From: Maribacter litoralis
GTDB taxonomy: Bacteria; Bacteroidota; Bacteroidia; Flavobacteriales; Flavobacteriaceae
Assembly (NCBI RefSeq): GCF_003075045.1
Contig: NZ_QCZD01000002.1
Span: 806,001 to 870,000 of the forward strand
Length of the DNA stretch: 64,000 bases
Direction of reading: 5' to 3'
This document shows, piece by piece, positions 53,116 through 62,702 of this stretch; positions within the stretch are counted from its first letter, which is position 1, and each line of letters opens with the position of its first letter. The notes below the pieces were generated by a model. The model was not told the origin of the DNA and did no database searches. It saw only the letters and a list, made by a program, of their open reading frames with translations. Position numbers and translations under genes: made by a program.

Positions 53116-53473
53116 TCTTCTATTTTCTGGTATAATAGTGATAATTGCCGGGATTGTATACGGTGGTCATCCAACATTTGTAATGCCTAAGCTTTTAGGT
53201 TTTCAGGTAGTTGATTTAGAACTGAAGAACATGCTACGTGCCGTAATGGGTATTTATATAGGGGTTGGCGTGTATTGGCTACTAGGTGCTTTTAAAACGA
53301 AATTTTGGTACGGGGCAACGGTCTGCAATGTGCTTTTTATGGGAGGAATTTCTTTTGGCAGAATCGTGAGTACCATTTTTGATGGTGTATCACCATTATT
53401 TACTCCCGCATTAATTCTAGAGCTTTTGTTCTTCGCTTGGGGATTGCATAATCTAAAAAAATACAAAGAGTAG
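53093..53473 (+). CDS. DUF4345 membrane protein
   Basis: A 126-aa protein with four transmembrane helices and the DUF4345 pattern NMLRAVMGIYIGVGVYWLLGAF and SFGRIVSTIFDG. ATG 53093 is preferred (53078 also in frame); it overlaps the MFS gene by 23 bp, so it belongs to the same operon. Function unknown. It converges on lptB, 18 bp away. Confidence 0.8.
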   Translation: MKIPKHLNLLFSGIIVIIAGIVYGGHPTFVMPKLLGFQVVDLELKNMLRAVMGIYIGVGVYWLLGAFKTKFWYGATVCNVLFMGGISFGRIVSTIFDGVSPLFTPALILELLFFAWGLHNLKKYKE

Positions 53474-53491
53474 CATTCTAACTATGCGATA

Positions 53492-54232
53492 TTAAAAATC
53501 GAGCTTCTTTTTTCGTAGCTCAAAGTTTTGACCAAGGTAGACTTTACGCACCATTTCATCGGCAGCTAAATCTTCAGGAATACCAGATTTTAAAATTCCA
53601 CCTTCGAACATTAGGTAAGAACGTTCTGTAATGGCAAGTGTTTCCTGCACGTTATGGTCGGTAATTAGAATACCAATGTTCTTATTTTTTAACTGCGCTA
53701 CAATACGTTGAATATCTTCTACGGCTACCGGATCTACACCTGCAAAAGGTTCGTCCAACAAAATAAATTTTGGATCGGTTGTCAAGGCTCTTGCGATCTC
53801 CGTTCTTCTTCGCTCACCACCAGAAAGTAGGTCGCCACGGTTTTTACGAATATGGCCTAAACCAAATTCTTCTATGAGCGATTCCATTTTCATGTGCTGC
53901 TCTTTCTTGCTTAATTTGGTCAATTGAAGAACACTGAGAATATTCTTCTCAATACTTAACTTTCTAAATACCGATGCTTCTTGTGCCAAATAACCAATAC
54001 CGTTTTGGGCCCTTTTGTACATGGGAAATTTTGTAATCTCCATGTCATCTAAATAGATGCTTCCACCATTTGGTTTTATAAGGCCAACAATCATATAAAA
54101 AGATGTGGTTTTACCGGCACCATTTGGTCCAAGCAACCCTACAATTTCTCCTTGGTTTACTTCAAGGGAAATTCCTTTTACCACCCTACGTCCTCTGTAG
54201 GATTTCATAATATTGTCGGCACGTAACTTCAT
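53492..54232 (-). CDS. lptB: LPS export ABC ATPase LptB
   Basis: A 246-aa cytoplasmic ATPase of the LptB2FG lipopolysaccharide extractor. Walker [30 protein letters not shown], the signature [15 protein letters not shown] and Walker [20 protein letters not shown] are essentially the LptB consensus. It is the last gene of the kdsD-tatC-ahpD-like-lptB minus-strand run. In E. coli lptB also lies downstream of kdsD, so the link is partly conserved although the intervening genes differ. Confidence 0.94.
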   Translation of the reverse strand: MKLRADNIMKSYRGRRVVKGISLEVNQGEIVGLLGPNGAGKTTSFYMIVGLIKPNGGSIYLDDMEITKFPMYKRAQNGIGYLAQEASVFRKLSIEKNILSVLQLTKLSKKEQHMKMESLIEEFGLGHIRKNRGDLLSGGERRRTEIARALTTDPKFILLDEPFAGVDPVAVEDIQRIVAQLKNKNIGILITDHNVQETLAITERSYLMFEGGILKSGIPEDLAADEMVRKVYLGQNFELRKKKLDF

Positions 54233-54288
54233 GTTTTCAAATCTATTGGTTATTGGTCTGTTAGAAAAGTAATTAGGGATTTTTTAAC

Positions 54289-54633
54289 CTATTGGTTTTC
54301 TAATTCTTCCCAATATTCATAGGCTCTTCTTAAATGTGGAATTACAATGGTACCACCTACTAGTGTGGCAATACTCAAGGTTTCCATAACCTCTTCTTTA
54401 GAGACGCCTTCTTTGTAAGAGCTTTCCAAATGATATTTTACACAATCATCGCAACGAAGAACAGTTGACGCCACTAGACCCAATAATTCTTTGGTTTTGA
54501 CATCTAATGCACCTGCTGCAAAGGCATTGGTGTCTAAATTAAATATGCGTTTTACAATTTTATTGTTGTCAGCCAATAACTTATCGTTCATCTTAGAACG
54601 GTAAGCATTAAATTCTTCAATTTGATTTGACAT
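54289..54633 (-). CDS. Carboxymuconolactone decarboxylase/AhpD-like protein
   Basis: A 114-aa AhpD-fold protein with the redox pair Cys61-x-x-Cys64 and His68 in LRCDDCVKYHLE, the typical peroxidase-type active site. It begins inside the tatC 3' end (17-bp overlap), so it is translated with tatC. The likely role is thiol-dependent peroxide or disulfide chemistry. No AhpC is adjacent. Confidence 0.88.
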   Translation of the reverse strand: MSNQIEEFNAYRSKMNDKLLADNNKIVKRIFNLDTNAFAAGALDVKTKELLGLVASTVLRCDDCVKYHLESSYKEGVSKEEVMETLSIATLVGGTIVIPHLRRAYEYWEELENQ

Positions 54634-55477
54634 TTCTATTTGCTTTTTTTTCTTTTTCAGCTTTTTTTCTCTCTTTCCTTAATACCATGGCAGAAATATA
54701 TATACTAACTTGGTATAAGATCAATACCGGTATTGCTACTATTATTTGACTGGCAACATCTGGCGGGGTAATAACCGCGGATAAGATCAACACCACTACC
54801 AATGCTATTTTTCTATACTTTCTCATGATTTCTGGTGTAACCAAACCTATTTTGGTCAAAAAGAAAATTATGATCGGTAGCTCAAATAAAACACCACAGG
54901 CAATTACAGACGCCCTAACGGTAGATATGTAAGAAGCTAAGTCAAACTCGTTGGTTACTTCTGAACTTACTTGGTAGGTGCCTAAAAAGTTAATGGATAA
55001 TGGTGAAACCACATAGTACCCGAACAGTACACCTAAAAAGAATAAGAAAGAAGCTATAAAAATAAAGCCTCTAGAGTTTCTACGTTCTTTTTCATACAAA
55101 CCTGGACTTATAAATTTCCACATTTCATATAGCACATAAGGGAAGCCTATTATGAATCCTGCCCAAATTGATGTCCAAATGTGTGCAGAAAATTGTCCGG
55201 ACATTAATCTACTTTGAATGGTAAACGGAAGTTTATCGGCACAAAAGGCAGAATCGAATCCAAAATAGGTGGCTATATCACAAAATAGCTTGTAGGTAGG
55301 GAAATCCATTTTCTTAGGACCAAAAATGACCGTGTCGAAAATGAAATCCTTCATTAAAAAGGCAATACTTCCAATAATGACAACTGCCAAAACTGATCTA
55401 ATTAAATGCCATCTTAATTCTTCTAAATGGTCTAGAAATGACATCTCGTTTGGTGGCGTGGTAGCTTTGGAACTCAT
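54617..55477 (-). CDS. tatC: Sec-independent protein translocase TatC
   Basis: A 286-aa six-TM inner-membrane protein that recognises twin-arginine signals. EMSFLDHLEELRWHLIRS is the TatC N-terminal signature and PYVLYEMWKFISPGLYEKER the cytoplasmic loop signature with its conserved Glu. There is an extended first periplasmic loop (about 50-105). Its ATG shares one base with the kdsD stop (TAATG). Its likely clients in this window are the proteins at 3566-4399 and PhoD. tatA/B are not in the window. Confidence 0.95.
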   Translation of the reverse strand: MSSKATTPPNEMSFLDHLEELRWHLIRSVLAVVIIGSIAFLMKDFIFDTVIFGPKKMDFPTYKLFCDIATYFGFDSAFCADKLPFTIQSRLMSGQFSAHIWTSIWAGFIIGFPYVLYEMWKFISPGLYEKERRNSRGFIFIASFLFFLGVLFGYYVVSPLSINFLGTYQVSSEVTNEFDLASYISTVRASVIACGVLFELPIIIFFLTKIGLVTPEIMRKYRKIALVVVLILSAVITPPDVASQIIVAIPVLILYQVSIYISAMVLRKERKKAEKEKKANRNVKSN

Positions 55478-56454
55478 TATAAAATACCTTCGTTTATTAA
55501 ATTATGTAAATGAATAACACCAACATAGGTGTCTTCTTCCATGGCCAACAATTGTGAAATTCCCTTTTTTTGCATATGCTCTAAAGCCTTAATAGCCAGA
55601 GTATTTGAAGAGATTGTTTTAGGGTTGGTGGTCATGATATCTTTTGCGGTCAATCCTTTTATATTGTCATGCTTGTTAAGCATTCTTCTAATGTCACCAT
55701 CGGTAACGATACCAACTACTTTTTCGCCATCCAATACGGCAGTGACACCTAGCATTTTTTTAGAAATCTCAACAATAACACTTTTTACTTCCTCATCTTT
55801 TTGAACGCTAGGTACTTGGTTTTTGCTAACTAGGTCCGATACTCTTAAATAAAGTCTTTTTCCTAATGAACCACCTGGGTGGTATTTGGCAAAGTCAGAA
55901 CTGCTGAATCCTTTAATTTCTAAAAGTACAATAGCTAAGGCATCGCCCATAACCAATTGCGCAGTGGTGCTTGTGGTAGGGGCCAATCCGTTAGGGCAAG
56001 CTTCCTTTTCTACATGGGTGTTTAAAATAAAATCTGCTTGCTTTGCTAAAAAAGAGTCCGTATTACCTGTCATGGCAATTAATGTATTGGTACCTCTTTT
56101 AATTAGCGGAACCAACATCTTAATTTCAGGAGTGTTTCCGCTGTTAGAAATACAAATTACCACATCATTATCTTGCACGGTTCCCAGATCACCATGAATG
56201 GCATCACCGGCATGCATAAAAATAGCCGGAGTACCGGTAGAATTCAGGGTTGCCACTATTTTTGTTGCTATGATGGCACTCTTGCCGATACCTGAAATTA
56301 TAACGCGTCCTTTTGCCTCAATAATGCAGTTGACAATACTGGCAAAATCGTTAGTTAAAAGAGATGAAAGTTGTGCTATAGCATCACGCTCAGTTTCAAT
56401 GGTTTTTTTCGCTAAGCCAATAATGGTGTCCGTTGCAATCAATCTATTATTCAA
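55477..56454 (-). CDS. kdsD: D-arabinose-5-phosphate isomerase (KdsD/KpsF/GutQ)
   Basis: A 325-aa enzyme that makes arabinose 5-phosphate for Kdo. The SIS domain (about 30-170; GIGKSAIIATKIVATLNSTGTP split at the loop, HGDLGTVQDNDVVICISNSGNT) is followed by two CBS motifs (about 200-325). There is no in-frame ATG near the N-terminus; TTG 56454 gives a family-like start and length. The open frame extends to 56511, but that part overlaps a TAATTTTG -7 match (56506-56499). TTG 56442 is an alternative. First gene of the operon to lptB. Confidence 0.88.
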   Translation of the reverse strand: MNNRLIATDTIIGLAKKTIETERDAIAQLSSLLTNDFASIVNCIIEAKGRVIISGIGKSAIIATKIVATLNSTGTPAIFMHAGDAIHGDLGTVQDNDVVICISNSGNTPEIKMLVPLIKRGTNTLIAMTGNTDSFLAKQADFILNTHVEKEACPNGLAPTTSTTAQLVMGDALAIVLLEIKGFSSSDFAKYHPGGSLGKRLYLRVSDLVSKNQVPSVQKDEEVKSVIVEISKKMLGVTAVLDGEKVVGIVTDGDIRRMLNKHDNIKGLTAKDIMTTNPKTISSNTLAIKALEHMQKKGISQLLAMEEDTYVGVIHLHNLINEGIL

Positions 56455-56628
56455 ATTATGGATTGTATTCCTAAAAGAATGTATTATCTTTAAGATGACA
56501 AAATTAAACAAACTTAATTTTAAATGCCGATTATCGCATAATAATTTAGAAACGCCAAGCTAGGCAAAAGTTTAATGTTGTTCGCTTATAGATTTTTAAA
56601 GTAAGTAGTGTCCCCTTAAATGTAAAAT

Positions 56629-58839
56629 GTGACAGACAGTAAAGAATTTGACAATATCGATTTACATTCCTCATTAAAAAAATATTTTGGGTTTTCTCAG
56701 TTTAAAGGACTTCAAGAAGAGGTAATTAAAAATGTTTTAAGACAAAATAATACGTTCGTGATCATGCCCACGGGCGGTGGTAAATCGCTTTGCTACCAAT
56801 TGCCCGCGTTAATGCAAGAAGGTACGGCTATTATAGTATCTCCGTTAATTGCTTTGATGAAGAATCAAGTAGACGCCATTCGCGGAGTATCTTCTGAAAA
56901 CGGCATTGCCCATGTGCTTAACTCCTCTTTGAACAAAGGGGAAATAAAACAGGTGAAGCAAGATATAACAGATGGTGTTACCAAACTTTTATATGTGGCA
57001 CCAGAGTCATTGACAAAAGAAGAGAATGTGGAGTTTTTACGCTCGGTCACTATTTCTTTTGTAGCAGTTGATGAGGCACATTGTATTTCTGAATGGGGTC
57101 ATGATTTTAGACCGGAATACAGAAATTTAAAATCTATTGTGGAGCGTTTGGGCGAAAATATTCCGATTATAGGACTTACCGCTACAGCTACCCCAAAGGT
57201 TCAGGAAGATATTATAAAGAATTTGGGAATTGGTGGAGCTACCTTGTTTAAAGCTTCTTTTAATCGCCCAAATTTATTTTATGAGGTGCGTACGAAAACA
57301 GAGAATATAGAAGCGGATATCATCCGTTTCGTGAAACAGAATTCTGGTAAATCGGGAATTATATATTGCCTTAGCCGTAAAAAGGTAGAAGAGTTAGCTC
57401 AAGTATTGCAGGTAAACGGAGTAAGTGCCGTGCCTTACCATGCTGGGTTCGATGCCAAAACTAGATCAAAATATCAAGATATGTTCTTGATGGAAGATGT
57501 TGATGTCGTTGTGGCCACTATTGCCTTTGGTATGGGTATCGACAAACCAGATGTTCGTTTCGTAATTCACCATGATATTCCAAAAAGTATTGAAAGTTAC
57601 TACCAAGAAACGGGTAGGGCAGGTCGAGATGGTGGCGAAGGCCATTGTTTGGCATATTACTCTTATAAGGATATAGAGAAGTTAGAAAAGTTTATGTCTG
57701 GTAAACCGGTTGCGGAACAAGAAATAGGAAACGCACTTTTACAAGAGGTAGTGGCCTATGCCGAAACTTCTATGTCTAGACGTAAATTTATGCTTCATTA
57801 TTTTGGGGAGGAATTCGATGAGATCAATGGTGAAGGTGCTGATATGGATGACAATACCAGAAATCCTAAGGAGAAAGAAGAGGCGAAAGATGGCGTGGAG
57901 AAGCTTCTAAAAGTGGTGACGGGAACAAGTGAAAAATTTAAATCTAAAGAGATAGTCAATACCTTAAGAGGAAAAACAAATGCAATTATTTCATCTCATA
58001 AAACCAATGAGAAGGAGTTCTTTGGTATTGGATCTGATAAGGATAAGGGTTATTGGATGGCTTTAATTCGCCAAACATTGGTTGCCGGACTTTTACGGAA
58101 AGAAATTGAACAATATGGTGTGCTGCACGTAACGGATAATGGTAAGGAGTTTTTGGAAAATCCATCTTCTTTCATGATGACCAAAGATCACGTGTATAAT
58201 GCCGAGAACGATAATGCCATAGTTGGTGCTGCCAAATCTGGCGGAATTGCCGATGAAAAATTATTGAAGCAATTAAAAGACCTCAGAAAAGCACAAGCAA
58301 AGAAATTGGGAGTTCCGCCATTTGTGGTATTTCAAGACCCTTCTTTAGAAGATATGGCCTTAAAATACCCGATTTCACATGAAGAACTATTAAATGTTCA
58401 TGGTGTAGGGGAAGGAAAGGCTAAAAAATATGGAAAACCTTTTATTGCCTTTATAAATGAATACGTAACCGATAATGAAATTATTAGACCAGATGATCTT
58501 GTTGTAAAAAGTACCGGGGCAAATTCTGCTTTAAAGCTTTATGTAATACAGAATGTGGATAGAAAACTACCATTGTCTGATATTGCATCGGCAAAAGGAT
58601 TAGAGATACCAGAGCTTATTAAGGAAATGGAGCAAATTGTTTATAGCGGTACAAAGTTGAATCTGAATTATTGGATCGATGAGATTTTAGACGAGGATCA
58701 ACAGGAAGAAATGCATGAATATTTCTTAGAGGCCGATAGTGATAACCTTGAAGAGGCAATGACCGAATTTGATGGTGAATACGAAGAGGAAGAACTTCGT
58801 TTGTACAGACTTAAATTTATTAGCGAGGTGGCCAACTAA
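56629..58839 (+). CDS. recQ: ATP-dependent DNA helicase RecQ (zinc-site-less)
   Basis: A 736-aa 3'-5' helicase from GTG 56629. Helicase motifs: MPTGGGKSLCYQ, DEAH with CISEWGHDFRPEY, TATATPKV and QETGRAGRDG. The RQC winged-helix (about 415-520) and an HRDC domain (about 540-615; AQAKKLGVPPFVVFQD) follow, plus an acidic C-terminus. In the place of the zinc-binding subdomain (about 375-412, TSMSRRKFMLHYFGEEF then a polar Asp/Asn-rich loop) no cysteine occurs, so the usual four-Cys site is absent. Divergent from kdsD. Confidence 0.92.
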   Translation: MTDSKEFDNIDLHSSLKKYFGFSQFKGLQEEVIKNVLRQNNTFVIMPTGGGKSLCYQLPALMQEGTAIIVSPLIALMKNQVDAIRGVSSENGIAHVLNSSLNKGEIKQVKQDITDGVTKLLYVAPESLTKEENVEFLRSVTISFVAVDEAHCISEWGHDFRPEYRNLKSIVERLGENIPIIGLTATATPKVQEDIIKNLGIGGATLFKASFNRPNLFYEVRTKTENIEADIIRFVKQNSGKSGIIYCLSRKKVEELAQVLQVNGVSAVPYHAGFDAKTRSKYQDMFLMEDVDVVVATIAFGMGIDKPDVRFVIHHDIPKSIESYYQETGRAGRDGGEGHCLAYYSYKDIEKLEKFMSGKPVAEQEIGNALLQEVVAYAETSMSRRKFMLHYFGEEFDEINGEGADMDDNTRNPKEKEEAKDGVEKLLKVVTGTSEKFKSKEIVNTLRGKTNAIISSHKTNEKEFFGIGSDKDKGYWMALIRQTLVAGLLRKEIEQYGVLHVTDNGKEFLENPSSFMMTKDHVYNAENDNAIVGAAKSGGIADEKLLKQLKDLRKAQAKKLGVPPFVVFQDPSLEDMALKYPISHEELLNVHGVGEGKAKKYGKPFIAFINEYVTDNEIIRPDDLVVKSTGANSALKLYVIQNVDRKLPLSDIASAKGLEIPELIKEMEQIVYSGTKLNLNYWIDEILDEDQQEEMHEYFLEADSDNLEEAMTEFDGEYEEEELRLYRLKFISEVAN

Positions 58840-58862
58840 TTAGGTTTGGTATCATAAAATTA

Positions 58863-58908
58863 AAATTCCCTTTGTTTTTCTGATGAAGAAAACCAAAGGG
58901 AATTTTTT
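58863..58908 (+). terminator. Rho-independent terminator for recQ
   Basis: 12-bp stem AAATTCCCTTTG / CAAAGGGAATTT with a partly paired loop and a T7 tail on the plus strand, 24 bp after the recQ stop. The A tract on the other side may let it also serve the convergent gene. Confidence 0.85.
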
Positions 58909-58930
58909 TCAAAACCCACTTGAAATAAGT

Positions 58931-60241
58931 TTAACGGGCAGCGGCACCATTATCTAACTTGCCTCTACGTAATTGTCGTTGTATTTTTTTAATGGCAGAT
59001 TCTATTGATTTTTCCGGTTCTATAATATTGTATTCTCCCCAAAAATCTGGATCGGCAAAACCTATTGCTTCGTCGCTTAAAATGATAGAAGATTTCATTC
59101 TATCTTTTGTTCTAGGTATACTGTTGCTTAGATTTTGTTCCCAATCGGTTACGGCCATTTCACAACTCATACTATATACTGAGTTGAACAATTTTTTGTC
59201 CCAATTGACCTTAAATTCTAACAGTACATTACTGTAACCGTAATACCATTTTCCGTTCTTTTCCCTATAATCTACACGATAAGATACTTCGGTAGGCCAA
59301 ACTTCGGCATTTTTAGGTTTTTTACGAACAAACATTTGAGAAGCTAAATGTTTATCGGTAATATTCAACGAATAAATAGCACTGGTTAAAATCTTATTCT
59401 CAGCATCTATATATAATTTTCCCTTGTATAAAGGGTCAATGATTTCGGGTTTTTGTTTGAAGTCCACCACATAAATCAATTGGTCATTTACTCGGGTAGA
59501 AGTATCAAAGGAAAAATCATAGTAGTTTAAGGTTTCCGCTGTGAAAATATATTTAGGGTATTTTACCATATCAACGAACAAAGTGTTGAACGGACCTCCT
59601 TGTAACTTTAAGGCTACGGTATCAAGTTTATTGTAATCTGTGCTCTTACGCGCCTTGTATAGTTCTAATGCATCGGACTTGTTAGAGGTGTATGATGCTT
59701 TATATACATTGACCACGGCTTCAGAGAGGCTTACGTTTGTTCTTCTCTTTTTAATAGTTTCTCTATAAAAGGCGGTCATTACGGCATTTTCGTTCAAATA
59801 GTTGCTTCCCTTTTTGTCCAAAGTTTCTTTTACTAATGCTTCAGCGTTGTTTGGGGCGTCTACTTGTGCTTCTGATAGAGCCATAACAAATTCTTCCATA
59901 AAGATTTTGTTCTTTTCTAATTGTAGTTCCGCAATATTGATTTGTTTGGTCTTATAACCCAAAAAAGCAATGGTCAAACTATTTTCTTTATACTCGTTTG
60001 GCACTTTCAAAGAAAATTGACCTTCTGAATTGGTTATGGTTGTAACATTAGTGTTATCTACCGTTAAGGTAGCGAATACCAAAGCTTTTTTGCTGTCAGC
60101 ATCTAATACTTCGCCTGAGTATTCGGTGAAATTAGAAGTTTGGGCATGGATAGCATGTACTCCCAATCCAAAATAACATATCAGGGTTAAAACATAGAAG
60201 ATGCTAAGAGACTTTTTTGTTGTGTAGTTGAAAGTTGACAT
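58931..60241 (-). CDS. CarboxypepD_reg-like domain outer-surface protein
   Basis: A 436-aa exported protein with a signal peptide (about 1-34, ending HAQ) and an N-terminal carboxypeptidase-D regulatory-like beta-sandwich (about 38-115; GEVLDADSKKALVFATLTV, TITNSEGQFSLKVP, FLGYKTKQI). The remaining 300 residues are beta-rich with family landmarks FYRETIKKRR, YKGKLYIDAENKIL and WPTEVSYRVDYREKNGKWYYGY. Such proteins are widespread in Bacteroidota envelopes, and their function is poorly known. Monocistronic. Confidence 0.8.
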   Translation of the reverse strand: MSTFNYTTKKSLSIFYVLTLICYFGLGVHAIHAQTSNFTEYSGEVLDADSKKALVFATLTVDNTNVTTITNSEGQFSLKVPNEYKENSLTIAFLGYKTKQINIAELQLEKNKIFMEEFVMALSEAQVDAPNNAEALVKETLDKKGSNYLNENAVMTAFYRETIKKRRTNVSLSEAVVNVYKASYTSNKSDALELYKARKSTDYNKLDTVALKLQGGPFNTLFVDMVKYPKYIFTAETLNYYDFSFDTSTRVNDQLIYVVDFKQKPEIIDPLYKGKLYIDAENKILTSAIYSLNITDKHLASQMFVRKKPKNAEVWPTEVSYRVDYREKNGKWYYGYSNVLLEFKVNWDKKLFNSVYSMSCEMAVTDWEQNLSNSIPRTKDRMKSSIILSDEAIGFADPDFWGEYNIIEPEKSIESAIKKIQRQLRRGKLDNGAAAR

Positions 60242-60347
60242 AGTGCAAATTTTTTATTTAAAATAATGATTTTTAGTGAATTAAGCTAATTATTTAAGGT
60301 TTATTCACTCTAGTGCTATCAAAAGATGAAGAGTAAAAGAAGAGTCT

Positions 60348-61091
60348 CTATTTTTTTCCGTCGAATGTTTTGGAAGAGGTGCTTACAAGTCTATTGATTT
60401 CTTTTAGTTCCTCATCGGTTAAATCTCTCCATTTGCCAACGGGTACATCAAGTTGTACGTTCATAATTCTAATTCGTTTCAGCTTTTTTACACGATAATC
60501 TAAATACTCGCACATACGTCTAATTTGTCTGTTGAGTCCTTGGGTCAATATAATTCTGAACTGGTATCTGCTTACTTCATACACCTCGCATTCTCTTGTT
60601 ACTTGATCTAGAATGGGAATGCCTTTACGCATTCTGTTCAAGAAATCAATTGTGATAGGTTTATCAACCGTTACCAAATACTCTTTTTCGTGATTGTTTC
60701 TAGCTCGCAAAATTTTGTTTACAATATCACCATCATCTGTAAGAAATATGAGTCCTTCACTAGGTTTGTCCAATCTTCCTATCGGAAAAATACGCTTCGG
60801 GTAATTAATGAAATCAATAATATTGTCCTTTTCAACTCCCGTATCTGTTGTGCATACTATACCCACTGGCTTGTTAAATGCTAGGTATGTAGACTTTCCT
60901 TTAGGTTCTTTGATCAGTTCACCATCGACCTTAACAATATCACCGGCTGAAATTTTGGTGCCCATTTCTGGTACTTTGCCATTAATGGTAACTCTACCTT
61001 GATCTATAAGTTTGTCCGCAGCCCTTCGTGAGCAATAACCTGCTTCGCTTAAGTATTTGTTTATTCTGGTTTTACCGGCATTGTCTTGCAT
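60348..61091 (-). CDS. rluF: 23S rRNA pseudouridine synthase, RluF-like
   Basis: A 247-aa RsuA/RluF-family enzyme: S4 RNA-binding domain (about 8-55; [20 protein letters not shown]), catalytic Asp in [15 protein letters not shown], and the RluF-typical C-terminal [14 protein letters not shown] with [10 protein letters not shown]. It isomerises a uridine in the peptidyl-transferase region of 23S rRNA. It lies 16 bp after the beta-lactamase-like gene on the same strand. Confidence 0.92.
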   Translation of the reverse strand: MQDNAGKTRINKYLSEAGYCSRRAADKLIDQGRVTINGKVPEMGTKISAGDIVKVDGELIKEPKGKSTYLAFNKPVGIVCTTDTGVEKDNIIDFINYPKRIFPIGRLDKPSEGLIFLTDDGDIVNKILRARNNHEKEYLVTVDKPITIDFLNRMRKGIPILDQVTRECEVYEVSRYQFRIILTQGLNRQIRRMCEYLDYRVKKLKRIRIMNVQLDVPVGKWRDLTDEELKEINRLVSTSSKTFDGKK

Positions 61092-61107
61092 AGTCGACTT
61101 CCTATTT

Positions 61108-62256
61108 CTAATGATTGTTTCGTTGTAATTCTTGCTGATATATTTCTCGACCTAATTGGGCTAAAAAAGGAATGCCTATTTCGTCGTACTCATAGACATC
61201 ATCGTTGAATATACCATCTTTATTTACCAATATGGTAGCGGTCAAAAGAAAATCTATATTCTTTTTGGTATCCTTAATATATGCGCAATCAGTTAATGTG
61301 CCATAGGCAAATCCTACCTTATTGTATATTTCTATATGTTCTGGAATATCATCTTTAGAGTCTCCAAAAATGAAAAATTTACAGTAGCTGTCATAATATT
61401 CATTTTTGTTATATCCCATTTTTCTTGGCACTGTATGCATTGCCTTTAATACATGATCACGCTGTTCGTTACTTATATTGAACTGTTCGCTACTTGAAAA
61501 TTTTTCCGGGAAAATTACTCTTTTTAACACATTGTGCTGTGCAGATATAGGGTAATAATTTTTCTCCTTAAAGCTGAATGGTTCATTTATGAATTCTTCA
61601 TTTTCGTAATAACCTTTTCCCTTTTCTATATCTATAAGCTCTAAAGCCTTTGGCGTTTTGTTTAAAATGGATTGAGTTATGCCGGTAGTGGAATCATTAA
61701 GGTAGATGATGATCGGTTTGGTTCGTAGATCATCTGAATGAAAACCTAAACGGTGCGACAACCTTACAGGAGATATGCCTTTATTGGTTAGTTGTTGGTT
61801 GATGGCTTCAAAGCCAAGAAACTCGACCAACCTATTGTTGGCTAAATTATCGCTAACCGCAAAAATCTCATTTACATCATTTGCAACAGTACTTTCAATA
61901 GTATCTCCTTCTATATAGTATTTGGTATGTATGGTAAGGCTATCGGTCTGGTTGATTTTTTCCAAGGCTAAAATAGCAGTTGGGAATTTTACCGTGCTAG
62001 CGGGGTAGAAGTACGTGCTGTCATGTACTTGAAAATCGTAATCGGTAAAGAAAACATTATCGTTTCTTCTGTTAATTTGGGTGTATCTTATTTGAACCTT
62101 ATACTTTTCAAGACTATCCATTACCCTTTTGATCTTTGGGTTTTTTGAAGCCAACGCCGTTTCAAGAAAATTTGAGCTTTGCTTTTCCGTAGAGCAAGAA
62201 ACTATAATAGCGCAGCAAATGCAAAGTATACAATGTTTCATATGATATTGTTTCAT
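61108..62256 (-). CDS. Class A beta-lactamase-like serine hydrolase, lipoprotein
   Basis: A 382-aa lipoprotein (lipobox IIVSC, Cys21) with penicillin-recognising motifs: S-x-x-K as Ser87-Thr-Val-Lys90, SDN at 135-137 and KVG near residue 315. The domain is longer than classical beta-lactamases, and there is no clear E166 omega loop that I can place, so it may be a peptidase or esterase relative rather than a resistance enzyme. It starts immediately after the TAA of the 79-aa gene (TAA-ATG), indicating co-translation. ATG at codon 6 is an alternative start. Confidence 0.82.
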   Translation of the reverse strand: MKQYHMKHCILCICCAIIVSCSTEKQSSNFLETALASKNPKIKRVMDSLEKYKVQIRYTQINRRNDNVFFTDYDFQVHDSTYFYPASTVKFPTAILALEKINQTDSLTIHTKYYIEGDTIESTVANDVNEIFAVSDNLANNRLVEFLGFEAINQQLTNKGISPVRLSHRLGFHSDDLRTKPIIIYLNDSTTGITQSILNKTPKALELIDIEKGKGYYENEEFINEPFSFKEKNYYPISAQHNVLKRVIFPEKFSSSEQFNISNEQRDHVLKAMHTVPRKMGYNKNEYYDSYCKFFIFGDSKDDIPEHIEIYNKVGFAYGTLTDCAYIKDTKKNIDFLLTATILVNKDGIFNDDVYEYDEIGIPFLAQLGREIYQQELQRNNH

Positions 62257-62496
62257 TTAAGGAGTGTATACTTCACCTCTGTGCGGCTTTAATAGGTCCC
62301 TTACTTTGATCATTTCTTTTTCTTCGACCACCATAAATGCAGTACTGTACATATCATTAATTTCATTGTAACCGGTTAAATTAAGAGCGGTTTTTTCCAA
62401 TGCTATAAATTCATTGAGATGCTTTACATGGTGCTCGGCCGTTTTTAAGGCGGTAGGACCTCTAAAATCCCAAATTAGTTTTATTTGTCGGTTCAA
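62257..62496 (-). CDS. 79-aa conserved-type cytoplasmic protein
   Basis: A 79-aa protein without signal or membrane segments: MNRQIKLIWDFRGPTALKTAEHHVKHLNEF, then a Tyr/Glu-rich middle and VRDLLKPHRGEVYTP. Its stop codon directly abuts the ATG of the beta-lactamase-like gene. Two His near positions 22-25 are the only notable residues. I recognise no named family. Confidence 0.72.
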   Translation of the reverse strand: MNRQIKLIWDFRGPTALKTAEHHVKHLNEFIALEKTALNLTGYNEINDMYSTAFMVVEEKEMIKVRDLLKPHRGEVYTP

Positions 62497-62668
62497 AAAA
62501 GTAGATATTTAATTAAAAAAATAAGTAGACAAATTTACCTAAAAAACCTTAGTTAGCTTACAATTTTAAAGGCGATTACATCTTTTGAGATAGCTATATT
62601 TATTGATTATTAGGTATTTGATTATATTGTAAGCCTCAAAAAAAGGTGTTAAGTAAATCATTAAGCAC

Positions 62669-62698
62669 TTGCACACGATTTGGTAATTGCTATTTTTG
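62669..62698 (+). promoter_or_regulatory. Promoter for the SurA-type operon
   Basis: TTG at 62669-62671, a 19-bp spacer, then TATTTTTG at 62691-62698: the best full match to the Bacteroidota TTG-N19-TAnnTTTG promoter in the window. The ATG at 62703 lies only 4 bp beyond it, so the transcript may be leaderless. Confidence 0.5.
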
Positions 62699-62702
62699 CT
62701 CG

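Noticed and set aside
61108-62256. Calling this an antibiotic-resistance beta-lactamase
   Set aside because: SxxK, SDN and KxG are present, but the protein is longer than class A enzymes and I cannot place the omega-loop Glu; the activity is not supported.
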